The notes: a model not told the origin generated them from the letters alone. A stretch of DNA of 64,000 nucleotides from Gemmatimonadaceae bacterium (GCA_026706075.1 JAPOZM010000007.1:96220-160219), one strand, 5' to 3'. Counted from the stretch's first letter, positions 23,801 to 32,516 are shown. Numbers and translations are program-made.

Positions 23801-24128
23801 GGGTCAGCAGCCAGAGGCTGTGGGGAGCCGCCCGGAAGAGGGAGCCGTACGACCCGTCGAGGAGGTCCAGGAGCGGGACGACGGCCACCGCCGAGACCGC
23901 GATGCCGATCTCCAGGACGGCGTAGAGCCCGAGCTCGTCACCCGGCCTCCGGTCCACCCGGCGCCCGAAGAACCAGTTGCCCAGGGCCAGTCCGGCCATG
24001 AACGCCGCGAGCACGGCGCCCACGGCGTAGGTGGTGTTGCCGAAGACGAAGGCGAAGGCCCGCGTCCAGGCGACCTGGTAGATCAGGCCGGTGACCCCGG
24101 ACAGCAGAAAGAGGACGTGGAGGGCCAT
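20883..24128 (-). CDS. Spermidine synthase-like/MFS fusion membrane protein with TPRs
   Basis: A 1081-residue protein with three parts. Residues 1-470: about 14 hydrophobic helices resembling an MFS-like membrane half (FLLSGVTGLIYQVAWTRAFA, MGGTLPVLCRY, second-half LGYEVLWTRLLVF). Residues 480-740: spermidine/spermine synthase-type Rossmann domain (VLQIGFGSGETAHILSG, DVAEIS, YDLILNDSIWPYYAGNSGLY). Residues 770-1070: TPRs (RAHEDLGLVLAAAGDLAGAA, AGVLLDGEGRLDEAVGHFRK). Fused MFS/spermidine synthases are widespread in uncultured bacteria; aminopropyl transfer is unproven and the expected D/E for the amine may be replaced. Last gene of the minus-strand surface operon, starting 1 base after the SGNH stop. 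Confidence 0.85.
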   Translation of the reverse strand: MALHVLFLLSGVTGLIYQVAWTRAFAFVFGNTTYAVGAVLAAFMAGLALGNWFFGRRVDRRPGDELGLYAVLEIGIAVSAVAVVPLLDLLDGSYGSLFRAAPHSLWLLTLYRGLLAFLLLLAPSFLMGGTLPVLCRYVIRRPSDLAGGVGALYGLNTAGAAAGCLVTGFLLVEHLGVRGSIAAAAALNLLLAAAFLLLRRAHRRRGHAPSPGPEAAPSAAEAPAAGGAGALLLAVAAASGFAALGYEVLWTRLLVFKLKTTTYAFSVMLTTFLAGLALGGLLLGAWERRTRDRGSAAAWRRLSGLQAGIGLSALASIFVIGGLEGVAVAADGSWGARTLRQSGLAAAVMLPPTVMMGMSLPLVARLAGAGRGVGEAVGRVYAANTAGAVLGSLAGGFFLAPWLGTQYSLVLLACVNLVLAAAVLWASPVRGRSTAWRRGLISAWAAAALGLLMLPSDLLYGLYNAGEREIDSRTRILHAREGAGGITTVHELPNGDRVISTGSINVAGTTLTLRTTQMLQAHVPALLHPDPRRVLQIGFGSGETAHILSGYPGCSLDVAEISRSVLDEAGAFFGDINHGVLRHPSVTPFVTDGASFLRLTRRSYDLILNDSIWPYYAGNSGLYTREHFAAGRDRLRPGGLMTSWLPLDMRLQSFLTILRTFHSVFPHFTIWAANTHYTKHALLVGSLEPLGIDAAGFLDRFRDRAGGLEQVHLGDPVLLLDCFLTDETGLAGELTGAPLHTVDRPVLEFAPSKPSLHGQLAVYELLSRERRPVTAYLTAVDPVRGSKFIGALERTREASALVVEATLRRERRQPGWQALLERARGLRPDHPGLRTLEERTGRLARVEETALEGRTYRELVGLADRQAKAGFHARAAVALRRAIMQHPDRPRAHEDLGLVLAAAGDLAGAALALERALELAPGSAGAHLGLGNVRRRQGDRGSAADHYRQALAADPGLAEAHFSLGTLLAGEGRRGEALAALLEALRLRPDYVRAHIAAGVLLDGEGRLDEAVGHFRKAVRLSPRDRAACNNLVVALAAAGLREEAVEQLAAARRRGVDMAVAEQVLGAPEAPARDSLPEEP

Positions 24129-24129
24129 C

Positions 24130-25701
24130 TCAGGCGCCCAGCCGCCGCAGGGCCGCGTCGAGGGCGGGACGCCGCCAGGCGGGGGCGAAGGAGACGGCCT
24201 TGCGCAGGAAGGCCAGTCCCCCCGCCCGGCGGAAGCGCTCCCGGTCGGCGGGCGCCAGGCGTCGGAACCGGCCCAGCTGACCCTCGAGCAGTGCCGCCAC
24301 CCTCTCGCGCAACAGGGGCGGGGGTGAGAGGTAGGGCATGTTGCGCAGGAAGAGGATCAGGTCGTTGCGGGCCAGGATGTCGGCGAGGGCCGTGTAACCG
24401 AGACGGTCCCGGCAGGACTCGAAGCCCGCCAGCGGCCACTGGGTTCCCCATCCGAAGGCGGGCCCATGGAGCGCCATCGCCTCGATCAGGGTACGGGCCA
24501 GCAGGTAGTGACCGAAGATGGTGGGGTGCAGGTAATCGGTCATGAGCTCGTCGCCGACGATGCCCCCCGGGGAGGCCCCCGAAAAGGCGGCCTCCACGTC
24601 GGCCAGGACCACGTTGCCGTGGCGCCGGCCAGTCTCCCGCAGGATCTCGTTGAACACCGACGGGGCGCGAAAGGGCACCCGGTCGAGGTCGCGGGCCAGG
24701 CCGTAGGAGGCCAGGGCCTCGCGATCGCTGCCGGCCACCTCCTGAAGCCGGGCGAGCTCGAAATGGGCGGCGGCGCACTCGGGTGAGGTCCGGAGGGACT
24801 CCTCGGCCAACACCCCCAGCTGCTCCTCCCGCCCCTCGAGGAGCAGGGCCCCCGCTTTCTCGGCCAGGTCCGTTCCGGCCACGGCGCCGCAGTCCGAGCG
24901 CAGGGGGTAAAAGCCCCTGAGGTTCGAGACCAGGGTCCCCAGCAGCACCGGGACCTCCTTCTCGGCGGCCGCCTCCGCCAGGGCGTCGAGGTTGGCGCGG
25001 TAGTTGGCCACGGTGCTGCCGTAGCTGTCCTGGGTCCAGTCGATCCGACCCGTCACCAGGTGCAGACCGAAGCGCGTCGGTTGTCTCCCGGCCAGGCCGG
25101 AGAGGCCGTGGAACAGCTCCTTGGCCGCGTGGGTCAGCCTCGATCTCTGAAGCTGCATGTGCCCCCGGATCAGCCAGCGCGCGTTGCCCATGCGCACGAA
25201 GGGCGTCGTCGGGCCGTAGGGGCCGACGAACTCGTTGTGGCCCATGTAGACGACGAGCAGATCGGGTTCGTAGTCGAGGACCTCGCGCGCGAAGTCGAGG
25301 ACGCAGTGGCTGTTGACCGCCGTGATGCCGCAGTTGACGACCTCGAACCGGCGCTCGGGGAAGGCGTCGGCGAGCATGAGCCGGAGGAAGCTCGGGAAGT
25401 CGAGACCGGGGGCGTTGGGGAAGCCCACGAGGGTCGAGGCGCCGAGAGCGAAGAGGCGCACCGTATCCGGCGCCTTGCGGGCGGCGAAGTCGGCGGCCAC
25501 GGGCCGGCGGCGCAGATGGGGAGGGAAGAACCGATGGGTGACCTCCCGGTTGGCCCCGTAGGTCCGCGAGGTCTCGTCGAGCAGGAAGAGGTCGTTCGGA
25601 GGCCCGAAGCCGGCCGCCCGGAGGCCGAGTTCCGCCAGCCCCAGAAGTCCGACGCCACCCAGCAGGGCCAGCAGGTTGGCCCTGCTGGGCAGGTGCCTCA
25701 G
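24130..25701 (-). CDS. Membrane-anchored SGNH hydrolase-like protein (probable CTG start)
   Basis: About 523 residues if started at CTG 25701, which overlaps the upstream TGA as CTGA; the first canonical start, GTG 25500, would cut off an N-terminal segment RANLLALLGGVGLLGLAELG that looks like a membrane anchor and has a counterpart in the SGNH gene at 32513. Core motifs: LFALGASTLVG (block I Ser), VNCGITAVNS (Gly), VVYMGHNEFVGPYG (Asn), and DYLHPTIFGHYLLA (D..H). These are the four SGNH/GDSL esterase blocks. The C-terminal 110 residues are family specific. Probably acts on acyl groups of surface glycans in the periplasm (inference). Stop lies one base before the next start. Confidence 0.8.
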   Translation of the reverse strand: MRHLPSRANLLALLGGVGLLGLAELGLRAAGFGPPNDLFLLDETSRTYGANREVTHRFFPPHLRRRPVAADFAARKAPDTVRLFALGASTLVGFPNAPGLDFPSFLRLMLADAFPERRFEVVNCGITAVNSHCVLDFAREVLDYEPDLLVVYMGHNEFVGPYGPTTPFVRMGNARWLIRGHMQLQRSRLTHAAKELFHGLSGLAGRQPTRFGLHLVTGRIDWTQDSYGSTVANYRANLDALAEAAAEKEVPVLLGTLVSNLRGFYPLRSDCGAVAGTDLAEKAGALLLEGREEQLGVLAEESLRTSPECAAAHFELARLQEVAGSDREALASYGLARDLDRVPFRAPSVFNEILRETGRRHGNVVLADVEAAFSGASPGGIVGDELMTDYLHPTIFGHYLLARTLIEAMALHGPAFGWGTQWPLAGFESCRDRLGYTALADILARNDLILFLRNMPYLSPPPLLRERVAALLEGQLGRFRRLAPADRERFRRAGGLAFLRKAVSFAPAWRRPALDAALRRLGA

Positions 25702-28700
25702 TAGGCGACGGCGATGAGCCGTTGGTCAGCCTTTCTCGAGGCGCCGGCGTCGTCGACGTCGACCACGACGCGGCACATGTACAGGCCGGGGGCGACGGGA
25801 TTTCCGGATCCGTCGGACCCGTCCCAGTGGAAGCTCTGGTCGCCGAAGGTGAGGCGCTCTTCCTTCCACACGAGCCGGCCGCCGAGGTCGTAGATCCTCA
25901 CCTCCACCGGCCGGGCCAGGTTGACGTTGCCCACCGAGAAGCGGATCTCGGTGCGGTCGTTGATGCCGTCGCCGTTGGGCGTGAACGTCCTCGGTTCCAC
26001 CTCGATGGCGCGCACCACCTGCCGGCTGATGGGCACGGCGATGCTGAGACCGCCTCCCGGCCGCAGGGTCGTCGCGTCGCCTGGATCGACCTGCTGCCAG
26101 GTCGTCTCCCCCTCGGAGTCGCGGATCGCCACGTCGAGAGTCGTCCCGTTGAGCAGCACCTTGGCGCGGAAAGCGATGCGGACCAGCTCGCCGGCGGCCT
26201 GGATGCGGCCCCGCTCGGCCCGCGGCAGCCCGTTGTACGAGGCCTCGGTGAGGGGCACGCCCTGGCGGTCGTAGGGGAACTCCCCTCCCAGGCCGACGAG
26301 CTTGCGAAAGTAGCGGACCTCGCCCCTGGCGGAGTCCGGCAGGGCCCGGTAGTCGAAATCCGACACCTCCTCCTGGACCGGATCGCCGTCGTCGGTGTGT
26401 CCGGTGACTTGGAAGTACATGATCCGGCCCTTCTGCTCGGCAGGCAGGCCCAGGTAGGTAAGCTCTTTCAGGATCCGGCCGTCCTCGTCCACCGGCACCT
26501 CATCTTCCAGCTCGAGGATCTTCCGGTGGAAGAGACGGGCACTGGCGCCCTCGGGCAGGGGGGCGACCTTTCGCGGCAACCTCAGAAGAACGCGGGAGGT
26601 CTTCTCCGACCCGGTGACTCCGGCCAGGCCGCCCTGCAGGATCTTGAGGGTGTCGCCAGAGGCGGGGTCGACGAGGGCCAGGAAGGGCCCGTCGTCTCCC
26701 TCGAACCAGTGTGTCGGCTCACCGGTGGCCGGGTCGGTATGGGACGCCGGCTCCGAAAACCGCTGGGCGGTGCCCTCGGTGATGGCCCCGTCGCCACCGA
26801 GGGACAGGTCGAGCAACTCGAACTCCTGGATCGGGTCTGCGTCGACCAGGAACTCGTCGAAGCGGCTGCTCGGCTCGCCGTCGGGATCGCGTTCGATGAA
26901 GGTGGGCCGCACGAAGAGCTCGAATTCCTCGAGGCTCCCCGGCTGGGCCTCGGCGGGCCACACCTCGGCCAGGGAGCTGAGGGCCGTCGGAGGCAACAGC
27001 TCCACCTCGATCGAGTGAAGCGCAGCCGCCAGATCCGGAATCTCGGACCGCATTCGCGCCTGGATCTGGAGGTACCGGCGCGGGCTGGGCGAGGTCACCC
27101 GCTGGCCCGGGGTCAGGTAGCGCTGGCTCCAAGGACTCCAGCCGCCGCCGGGAACCCGCCGCGGCACGATGGGGCCCTTGAAGCTGGTGGGCAGCTTGTT
27201 GTACTCGTCCTCGGTCTTGGGCTCGCCGCCGCTGCCGTAGTACTCGGTCACGTCCACGAGGCGGTCGCCGGTGCGCGTGCGGATCTCGACATCGACCAGC
27301 TCCGGGTCCGGCACCTCTGCCTCCCAGGAGAGGTCGCCGAGGAAGGTCGCTCCCGGCAACTCGATGATCGGCGACGTGAGGGTGACCTGGGAGGGGTAGC
27401 CCTCGCCGAAGATCTGAAACTCGCGGATGCGGTCGCCGGTGTTGTAACCGCCCGCCCGCCCCGGCGCGTCGGAAAAGATCTGGGTGCGTATGTAGCGCAC
27501 CGGCGCGGGCTCCTCCAGGGCGATCTGGAGGTCATTGCGCCCCTGCCCGCTCGGATCGCGGTCGATCTCCGTGAAGCGCAGGTTGCCGTTCGGGTCGCGG
27601 CTGCCGTCGGAGATCCAGGTGACGACCTCGTCGACGCCGTTGAACCAGCCCACCATGCGGAAGAAGTCGAGCCAGAAGCGGGCCCCCAGGTCGAGGTTCA
27701 GGATGCCCCGGTCGTGGTAGCGGGGGTCCGAGGACCACACGAGCTGCAGGTACTGGGTCTCGTGGAGACCGTCGAAGCCCGGGGCGGCGACGCGGCTCCC
27801 CGTCAGGGCGACGCTGCCGCCGCCGTCGATCACGCCGAGGGAGATGTTGTCCCCCTGGGTCCAGACCTCGATGCCGGCCAGCCGCGGGCGCTCGCGCTGG
27901 TAGTAGACGAGAGATCCTTTGCGGTCGTCGTCGACCTTGTCGTAAACCTCCCGGGCCACCCGGGTCTCGGTCCCGGCGGCGTTGAGGATGTGGTACTCGA
28001 TGCTGCCGCGGTCCTCCAGGGGCAGGGCCAGGTACTCCTCCTCCGAGGCCAGCCGGCGGAAGCGGTCGAAGCGGCTGTCGGTGACGGCGATGCGCAGGCG
28101 GAAGAGCTGCAGGTAGCCGCCCGGGGAATCGAAGTCGACCACGGCGTCGGAGCCGACCTCCGGGATCGCCCGGCCCGAGCCGATCTCGAAGGTGACGACC
28201 TGGTGGTCCTCGTTCGGCGTGTTGGTGCGGGCGATCAGCCCCAGGGAGGCGTCGCGCCGGTGCGAGGGCGTGCCGAGGATTCGAAACTGGCGGAAGGGCT
28301 CGCCCACCTCGGGGTCGGCGAAGCGCAATACGATGAAGCGCACCGGCAGGACCCGGCCGAGCTCGATGTCGACGTACCACTCGGCCAGGTCGTGGCTGTG
28401 GAACTCCACCTGCCGCAGGCCGGCGGACGCCGCCGCCCAGGCCAGCGAGTCGACCCGCGTCAGCTCCCCCGCAGAATCCGGCGCCAAGAAGATCTTCGGG
28501 CCGCGCTTGGACTCGGGCAGGTCCAGCCACTCCGCCTCGGAGACCAGGGTCGTCGGCTCCCAGTAGGTGGAGGGGTCGCTGTCCAGGATGTTGGAGGCCG
28601 ACTCGGAATTGCGCGGCGTGTAGCGGATGCCGCCGTGATAGTAGAACCACTCGATCGGGTCCCCGGCCTTGATGCCCTTCTTCTCGTTGTCCTTGAGGTG

Positions 28701-29084
28701 CACGATGGGGACGCCGGCCACCGAGGCCGCCTGGGAGCGGATGTTCAGGGGCATGGCCCCTCCCTCCCGGTTGACGTCTTTGGCCAGCTTGTCGAGGGCC
28801 CTCTGGTCGCCGATGAGGCTGGTGAACTGGTCCATGCCGGGGATGGCGTCGATCCGCTTGCGCACCAGCAGGGGGCGGATGAACCCGCCATCGGGATCGA
28901 TCTGGGTGGCGTGGTTCGGCCGGCTCCAGGCGCCCCAGTCCTCGGCCCGGTCGATGACGATCCGGTCCCCGCTGATCCGGAACCCGTCCGCGGCTCCCGC
29001 CCCGGTGGCGGACCCGAAGCCGGCTCCGATGACGATGATCCCCCACCAGCCCCCCCGTCCCAAGGCTCGACGTCTCATTGGCAT
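25698..29084 (-). CDS. Large secreted protein with discoidin-like modules, LP-RG repeats and FlgD-like C-terminal domain
   Basis: About 1128 residues; ATG 29084 has gagg 5 bases upstream. N-terminal MPMRRRALGRGGWWGIIVIG is a signal peptide. Ordered features: a repeated short motif [YW]xxLPxxx[RK]Gx[IL] in seven copies (residues about 183, 349, 379, 626, 875, 910, 948); F5/8-type-like modules (RFIVLRFADPEVGEPFRQFR, IREFQIFGEGYP); the family signature RTRTG at about 602, WSPWSQRY, SPSPRRYLQI; and a FlgD-like Ig domain from about 1030 (FTPNGDGINDRTEIRF, YDLGGRLVWKEE, GLYMCRVVVD) ending LIAVAY. Paralogues at 40499, 43322 and 53021. Likely cell-surface, glycan- or protein-binding. Lies in a unit with a parvulin and an SGNH protein. 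Confidence 0.8.
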   Translation of the reverse strand: MPMRRRALGRGGWWGIIVIGAGFGSATGAGAADGFRISGDRIVIDRAEDWGAWSRPNHATQIDPDGGFIRPLLVRKRIDAIPGMDQFTSLIGDQRALDKLAKDVNREGGAMPLNIRSQAASVAGVPIVHLKDNEKKGIKAGDPIEWFYYHGGIRYTPRNSESASNILDSDPSTYWEPTTLVSEAEWLDLPESKRGPKIFLAPDSAGELTRVDSLAWAAASAGLRQVEFHSHDLAEWYVDIELGRVLPVRFIVLRFADPEVGEPFRQFRILGTPSHRRDASLGLIARTNTPNEDHQVVTFEIGSGRAIPEVGSDAVVDFDSPGGYLQLFRLRIAVTDSRFDRFRRLASEEEYLALPLEDRGSIEYHILNAAGTETRVAREVYDKVDDDRKGSLVYYQRERPRLAGIEVWTQGDNISLGVIDGGGSVALTGSRVAAPGFDGLHETQYLQLVWSSDPRYHDRGILNLDLGARFWLDFFRMVGWFNGVDEVVTWISDGSRDPNGNLRFTEIDRDPSGQGRNDLQIALEEPAPVRYIRTQIFSDAPGRAGGYNTGDRIREFQIFGEGYPSQVTLTSPIIELPGATFLGDLSWEAEVPDPELVDVEIRTRTGDRLVDVTEYYGSGGEPKTEDEYNKLPTSFKGPIVPRRVPGGGWSPWSQRYLTPGQRVTSPSPRRYLQIQARMRSEIPDLAAALHSIEVELLPPTALSSLAEVWPAEAQPGSLEEFELFVRPTFIERDPDGEPSSRFDEFLVDADPIQEFELLDLSLGGDGAITEGTAQRFSEPASHTDPATGEPTHWFEGDDGPFLALVDPASGDTLKILQGGLAGVTGSEKTSRVLLRLPRKVAPLPEGASARLFHRKILELEDEVPVDEDGRILKELTYLGLPAEQKGRIMYFQVTGHTDDGDPVQEEVSDFDYRALPDSARGEVRYFRKLVGLGGEFPYDRQGVPLTEASYNGLPRAERGRIQAAGELVRIAFRAKVLLNGTTLDVAIRDSEGETTWQQVDPGDATTLRPGGGLSIAVPISRQVVRAIEVEPRTFTPNGDGINDRTEIRFSVGNVNLARPVEVRIYDLGGRLVWKEERLTFGDQSFHWDGSDGSGNPVAPGLYMCRVVVDVDDAGASRKADQRLIAVAY

Positions 29085-29166
29085 GCATCCTCGCAGGCCG
29101 CGTCTCTGCAACCAGGCGCGGCGTTGGCTGAAGGCACTGGGAATGTAGCGCACGGGAGTGCCCCGG

Positions 29167-30861
29167 TCACCCCTCATCCTCGGGGACGGGAGCCGCCAGA
29201 AGGGCCCCCGGGATGGCCGCCTCGAGGCGGCCCTCGAAGACCTGGATCTCCGCCCGCCGGCGTTCTCTCTCGGTCGCGAGCCAGTCCTCGAAGAGCTGCC
29301 GCTGGAAGCCGGCCACGAGGGAGGCCCGGGCCCTCGGCCGGGCCTCGTCGAGGGTCTGGACCCTCTCCGGCTCCCTGCGGACGACCTTGATCAGCACCCA
29401 GGCCTGGTCCACCAGCGATACGGGTCCCGTCACCGCGCCGACGGGTGCCTCCTGCAGGGCTTGCCAGAAACCGGGCAGCACCTGTCTGGACAAGCTGTTG
29501 GCGCAGAGCAGGCCGTCGGCCCGGCGCTGCCGGATCCGGTTGCCTCGAAGGCGGGAGAGCTCGAGCAGCTGAACGTCGTCGTCGATCTGGCCGAGGACCT
29601 CCTCGGCCTCCTCGCGGTCCGGGAACAGGATCTCGTCGAAGCAGACCTCCTCCGGCAGGCGGAAGCTCTCGCGGTTCTCGTCGTAGTAGGCCTGGACCCG
29701 CGCACCGGTGGCCATGGAGTCGGCGGCGCCGACGATCTGCGCGCGCAGGGCCTGCAGAAGCTGTTCGCGCTGCACCTGGTCTCGCCACTGAACGATCTCC
29801 GGCTGATCGCCGAGGCCCAGGCGATCGGCGTCCATCAGCAGCAGGGCGCGGCCCTGGAGGAGGCGCTGCCCCAGGGCGGCGGCGAAGCTGCTGTCGGTCA
29901 GGGCCCGGGGGGTGCGCACCTTGTGCTCGCGAACGGCATCGACGTAGTCCTCCACCGTCAGGACCCCGCCCTCGAAGGTGAACAGCGGCGTCCGGGCCTC
30001 GGAGGGGGTCAGCTTCGGGATCCGGCGGTTGCCGGCGTCGAGCCCCGCCAGGAACGCCAGGCCACCGGCATCGGGGGCCCAGTCCAGCTCGCGGGCAAGC
30101 ACCTCGACCTTCTGGTCCTCGATCTCCTGGCGGGCCTCACGGATCAGCCGCTGCCGCACGCGGTCCAGCATGGAGGGATCGGTGGAAGTGCGGTCGTCGA
30201 CAAAGCGGACCAGCCGCCAGGTGCCCTCAAGCGGCAGGGGTGGGGAAACCTCGCCGGTGGCCAGGGTGTCGAAGACCGCCGGCGGGATGCCGGCCCGCGG
30301 AGCCGTGAGGCGGTTGAGGTAACCCACCACGCCACCCCGGGGGCCGGAGGGCCCCGAGGCGAGTTCCTCGAACCGCTGCCCGCCGGCGAGGGCGGCGCGC
30401 AGGCGCAGGGCCTCCTCCTCCGAGGGGACGCGGACAGCCTCCGCCAGGCGCTCCCGGTCCAGCCCCATCTCACGGATGCGGGACTGGATCTCGTCGGAGG
30501 TCACCTCCACAGCCGGGATCTCGCGCCGGCGGTAGAGGGCGAGAACCCGGTCCTCCACCTTGCGCCGCAGCCGGCGCTGCAACTTCGGATCCTCCTGCAG
30601 CCCTCGCGCCTCCGCCTCCAGCAGCAGGAGCTCACGGTCGATCAGGGTCTGCAGGTAGTCCCGCCGGGCCTCCTGTCCCTCCTTCGATGTCCGGAGCCCC
30701 GGGGGCAGGGTCATGACGAACCGCCGCAGGGCCTCCTCGTCGATGGGCCGCTCCGCCACCCGGGCGACGACGGCCGGCCGGCTCTCGCCGCAACCGGCGC
30801 CCGCCAGCCCGATGAGGAGGGCCAGGCCCGCAGCGGTTCTGCTGGCTCTTTGCATGATCAT
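29167..30861 (-). CDS. Parvulin-type peptidyl-prolyl isomerase lipoprotein
   Basis: A 564-residue protein with lipoprotein signal AAGLALLIGLAGAGCGES (lipobox AGAGC). Two parvulin-like regions are visible: about 145-235 (PSEEEALRLRAALAGGQRF..L, GPRGGVVGYL, AGIPPAVFDTLATGEVSPPL, WRLVRFVDD) and about 415-520 (VCFDEILFPDREEAEEVLGQ, SRQVLPGFWQALQEAPVGAV, AWVLIKVVRREP). SurA-like N-terminal helices (DEEALRRFV, ALYRRREIP) precede. Such lipoproteins catalyse prolyl isomerisation and chaperone outer-membrane or secreted proteins. It lies 82 bp upstream of the surface-protein gene, so it may fold that protein. Alternative start ATG 30855. Divergent from the TMTC-like gene across 26 bp. Confidence 0.85.
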   Translation of the reverse strand: MIMQRASRTAAGLALLIGLAGAGCGESRPAVVARVAERPIDEEALRRFVMTLPPGLRTSKEGQEARRDYLQTLIDRELLLLEAEARGLQEDPKLQRRLRRKVEDRVLALYRRREIPAVEVTSDEIQSRIREMGLDRERLAEAVRVPSEEEALRLRAALAGGQRFEELASGPSGPRGGVVGYLNRLTAPRAGIPPAVFDTLATGEVSPPLPLEGTWRLVRFVDDRTSTDPSMLDRVRQRLIREARQEIEDQKVEVLARELDWAPDAGGLAFLAGLDAGNRRIPKLTPSEARTPLFTFEGGVLTVEDYVDAVREHKVRTPRALTDSSFAAALGQRLLQGRALLLMDADRLGLGDQPEIVQWRDQVQREQLLQALRAQIVGAADSMATGARVQAYYDENRESFRLPEEVCFDEILFPDREEAEEVLGQIDDDVQLLELSRLRGNRIRQRRADGLLCANSLSRQVLPGFWQALQEAPVGAVTGPVSLVDQAWVLIKVVRREPERVQTLDEARPRARASLVAGFQRQLFEDWLATERERRRAEIQVFEGRLEAAIPGALLAAPVPEDEG

Positions 30862-30887
30862 GCCACAACTCTATCCTGGGAAAGGGG

Positions 30888-32516
30888 ATGACGAATATAC
30901 GGGGACTCCGAGGGCTCTCAACCGCCCTGGCGCCGGGGGCCGCCGCCGCCCTGGTCTGTCTCGTTTACTCCGGCAGCCTGGCGAATGGCTTCGTCTTCGA
31001 CGATTCCGCCTACCTGGGCAGCGCCGAGGTCCGCGACTTCGACCTGCGTGCCCTGGTGCTGGGCAACTGGGCCGGCCTCGATCTCTACCGGCCCCTGGCG
31101 CTGATCTCCATCGCTGCGGACCACGCCCTCTGGGGCGATCGCCCCGCCGGCTTCCACCTGACCAACGTTCTCCTGCACGGCGCGGTGACCTGGCTGGTCT
31201 GGTGGCTGGCGCGGCCCCTCGCCGGGCGCCGTGGTGCCTGGATCGCGGCCCTGGTGTTCGGGCTTCACCCCCTGCAGTCGGGGGTCGTCTACTGGATCTC
31301 GGCGCGCGCCGACCTGCTCGCGGCCGGGCTGGTCCTCCTCGGGCTGGGGGCCCATCAGCGAGCCCTCCCCGGGGCGGGCCGGCCCCGCGGCTGGCGGTGG
31401 CTGGCCGTCGGCTGCTGCGCCCTGGCGCCACTGGCGAAGGAGACCGGCGCCCTGCTGCCGGCCGCGGCCTGGTGGCTGGACCGATGCCGGCCCGTCTTCG
31501 GGACGCCGACTTCGCTGGCGCGGCACGGCTTTGACTGGCTGCGGCGGCATCCCGGATACCTCGCCGCCCTGGCCGCGGCCCTCGTGCTGCGAACGGCCGT
31601 GATCGCCGGAGGGGCGGCGCCTCCCGAGAGCGCCAACTTCCTGGCCGCCGCGGAACCTGCGGAGCGTTGGGCCACGGCGGTGGCGATCCTGGGGCGGTAC
31701 GCCTCGCTCGTCGTCTTCCCCCTGCATCTGTCGGCGGACTACTCCTTCGACTCCATCCCCCTGAGCGGGCTCCGCGACCCATGGCTCTACGCGGGCCTGG
31801 CGGTCCTGGCCGGCCTGGCGCTGGCCGTCCGCCGACAGGAGGGTCTGGCCGCCTTTGCGGCGGGCGCCTTCCTGCTGGCCTGGCTGCCGGTGTCCAACCT
31901 CCTGGTTCTGGCCCCGAGCGCCATGGCCGAGCGATACGCATACGCCGGGTTCTACGCCGTCGCCCTGGCCGCCGGTATCGCCGCCGCCCGCCTGCTGCAG
32001 GGTCCGGCAGCGGTTCGCCGGGGAGTCGCGGCCGCGCTCTGCCTGGTGGCCGGCCTGTGGATCCTGCGCGTCGAGGTCCGGGCCTACGACTGGAGGGATG
32101 ACGGCGCCCTGTTCACCGCGGTGACGCGCCGTTTTCCGCGGAACGCCCGGGCCCTGGAGAACCTGGGCGCCTGGCATGCCCGCCAGGGAGACCCGAGGGG
32201 CGCCGTCGCCCTCTACCGGGAAGCCCTGGTGGTGCGGCCCGAGAACCTGCGTGCCCTGGCCAACCTCGGCCTCCTCGAGGCGCGCAGGGGAAAGCTGGCG
32301 GAAGCCGCCCTCGCCTTCAGCGGGGCCCTGAGCCTGAATCCGGACCACCGCGGCGCCCTGCTGGGGCGGGCGCGCGCCATGGAGAGGCTGGGCAGGCCGC
32401 AGGAGGCGGCAAGGGACTACCGCCGGCTTCTCTCCCTGGCGCCGGATCACGCCGAAGCGGAGGCCGGCCTCGCCCGGGTGCAAGGCGGGGGGAATCCGGC
32501 CGGAGGCGGCCCCTGA
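30888..32516 (+). CDS. TMTC-like membrane protein with C-terminal TPRs
   Basis: A 542-residue protein with about 10 hydrophobic helices (residues 15-400) and three or four TPRs at the end (ARALENLGAWHARQGDPRGA, LRALANLGLLEARRGKLAEA). The DD loop NGFVFDDSAYLGSAEV and the YRPLALISIAADHALWG.....FHLTNVLLH motif are characteristic of the TMTC/DUF1736 GT-C family, whose animal members O-mannosylate cadherins. Expected role: transfer of a polyprenyl-linked sugar to extracytoplasmic proteins. The next gene overlaps the TGA by 3 bases through a CTG start. Substrate unknown. Confidence 0.85.
   Translation: MTNIRGLRGLSTALAPGAAAALVCLVYSGSLANGFVFDDSAYLGSAEVRDFDLRALVLGNWAGLDLYRPLALISIAADHALWGDRPAGFHLTNVLLHGAVTWLVWWLARPLAGRRGAWIAALVFGLHPLQSGVVYWISARADLLAAGLVLLGLGAHQRALPGAGRPRGWRWLAVGCCALAPLAKETGALLPAAAWWLDRCRPVFGTPTSLARHGFDWLRRHPGYLAALAAALVLRTAVIAGGAAPPESANFLAAAEPAERWATAVAILGRYASLVVFPLHLSADYSFDSIPLSGLRDPWLYAGLAVLAGLALAVRRQEGLAAFAAGAFLLAWLPVSNLLVLAPSAMAERYAYAGFYAVALAAGIAAARLLQGPAAVRRGVAAALCLVAGLWILRVEVRAYDWRDDGALFTAVTRRFPRNARALENLGAWHARQGDPRGAVALYREALVVRPENLRALANLGLLEARRGKLAEAALAFSGALSLNPDHRGALLGRARAMERLGRPQEAARDYRRLLSLAPDHAEAEAGLARVQGGGNPAGGGP

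Noticed and set aside
25722..29390. A 1222-codon plus-strand open frame
   Set aside because: Antisense shadow of the large surface-protein gene; low-complexity V/G/L/D composition and no motifs.
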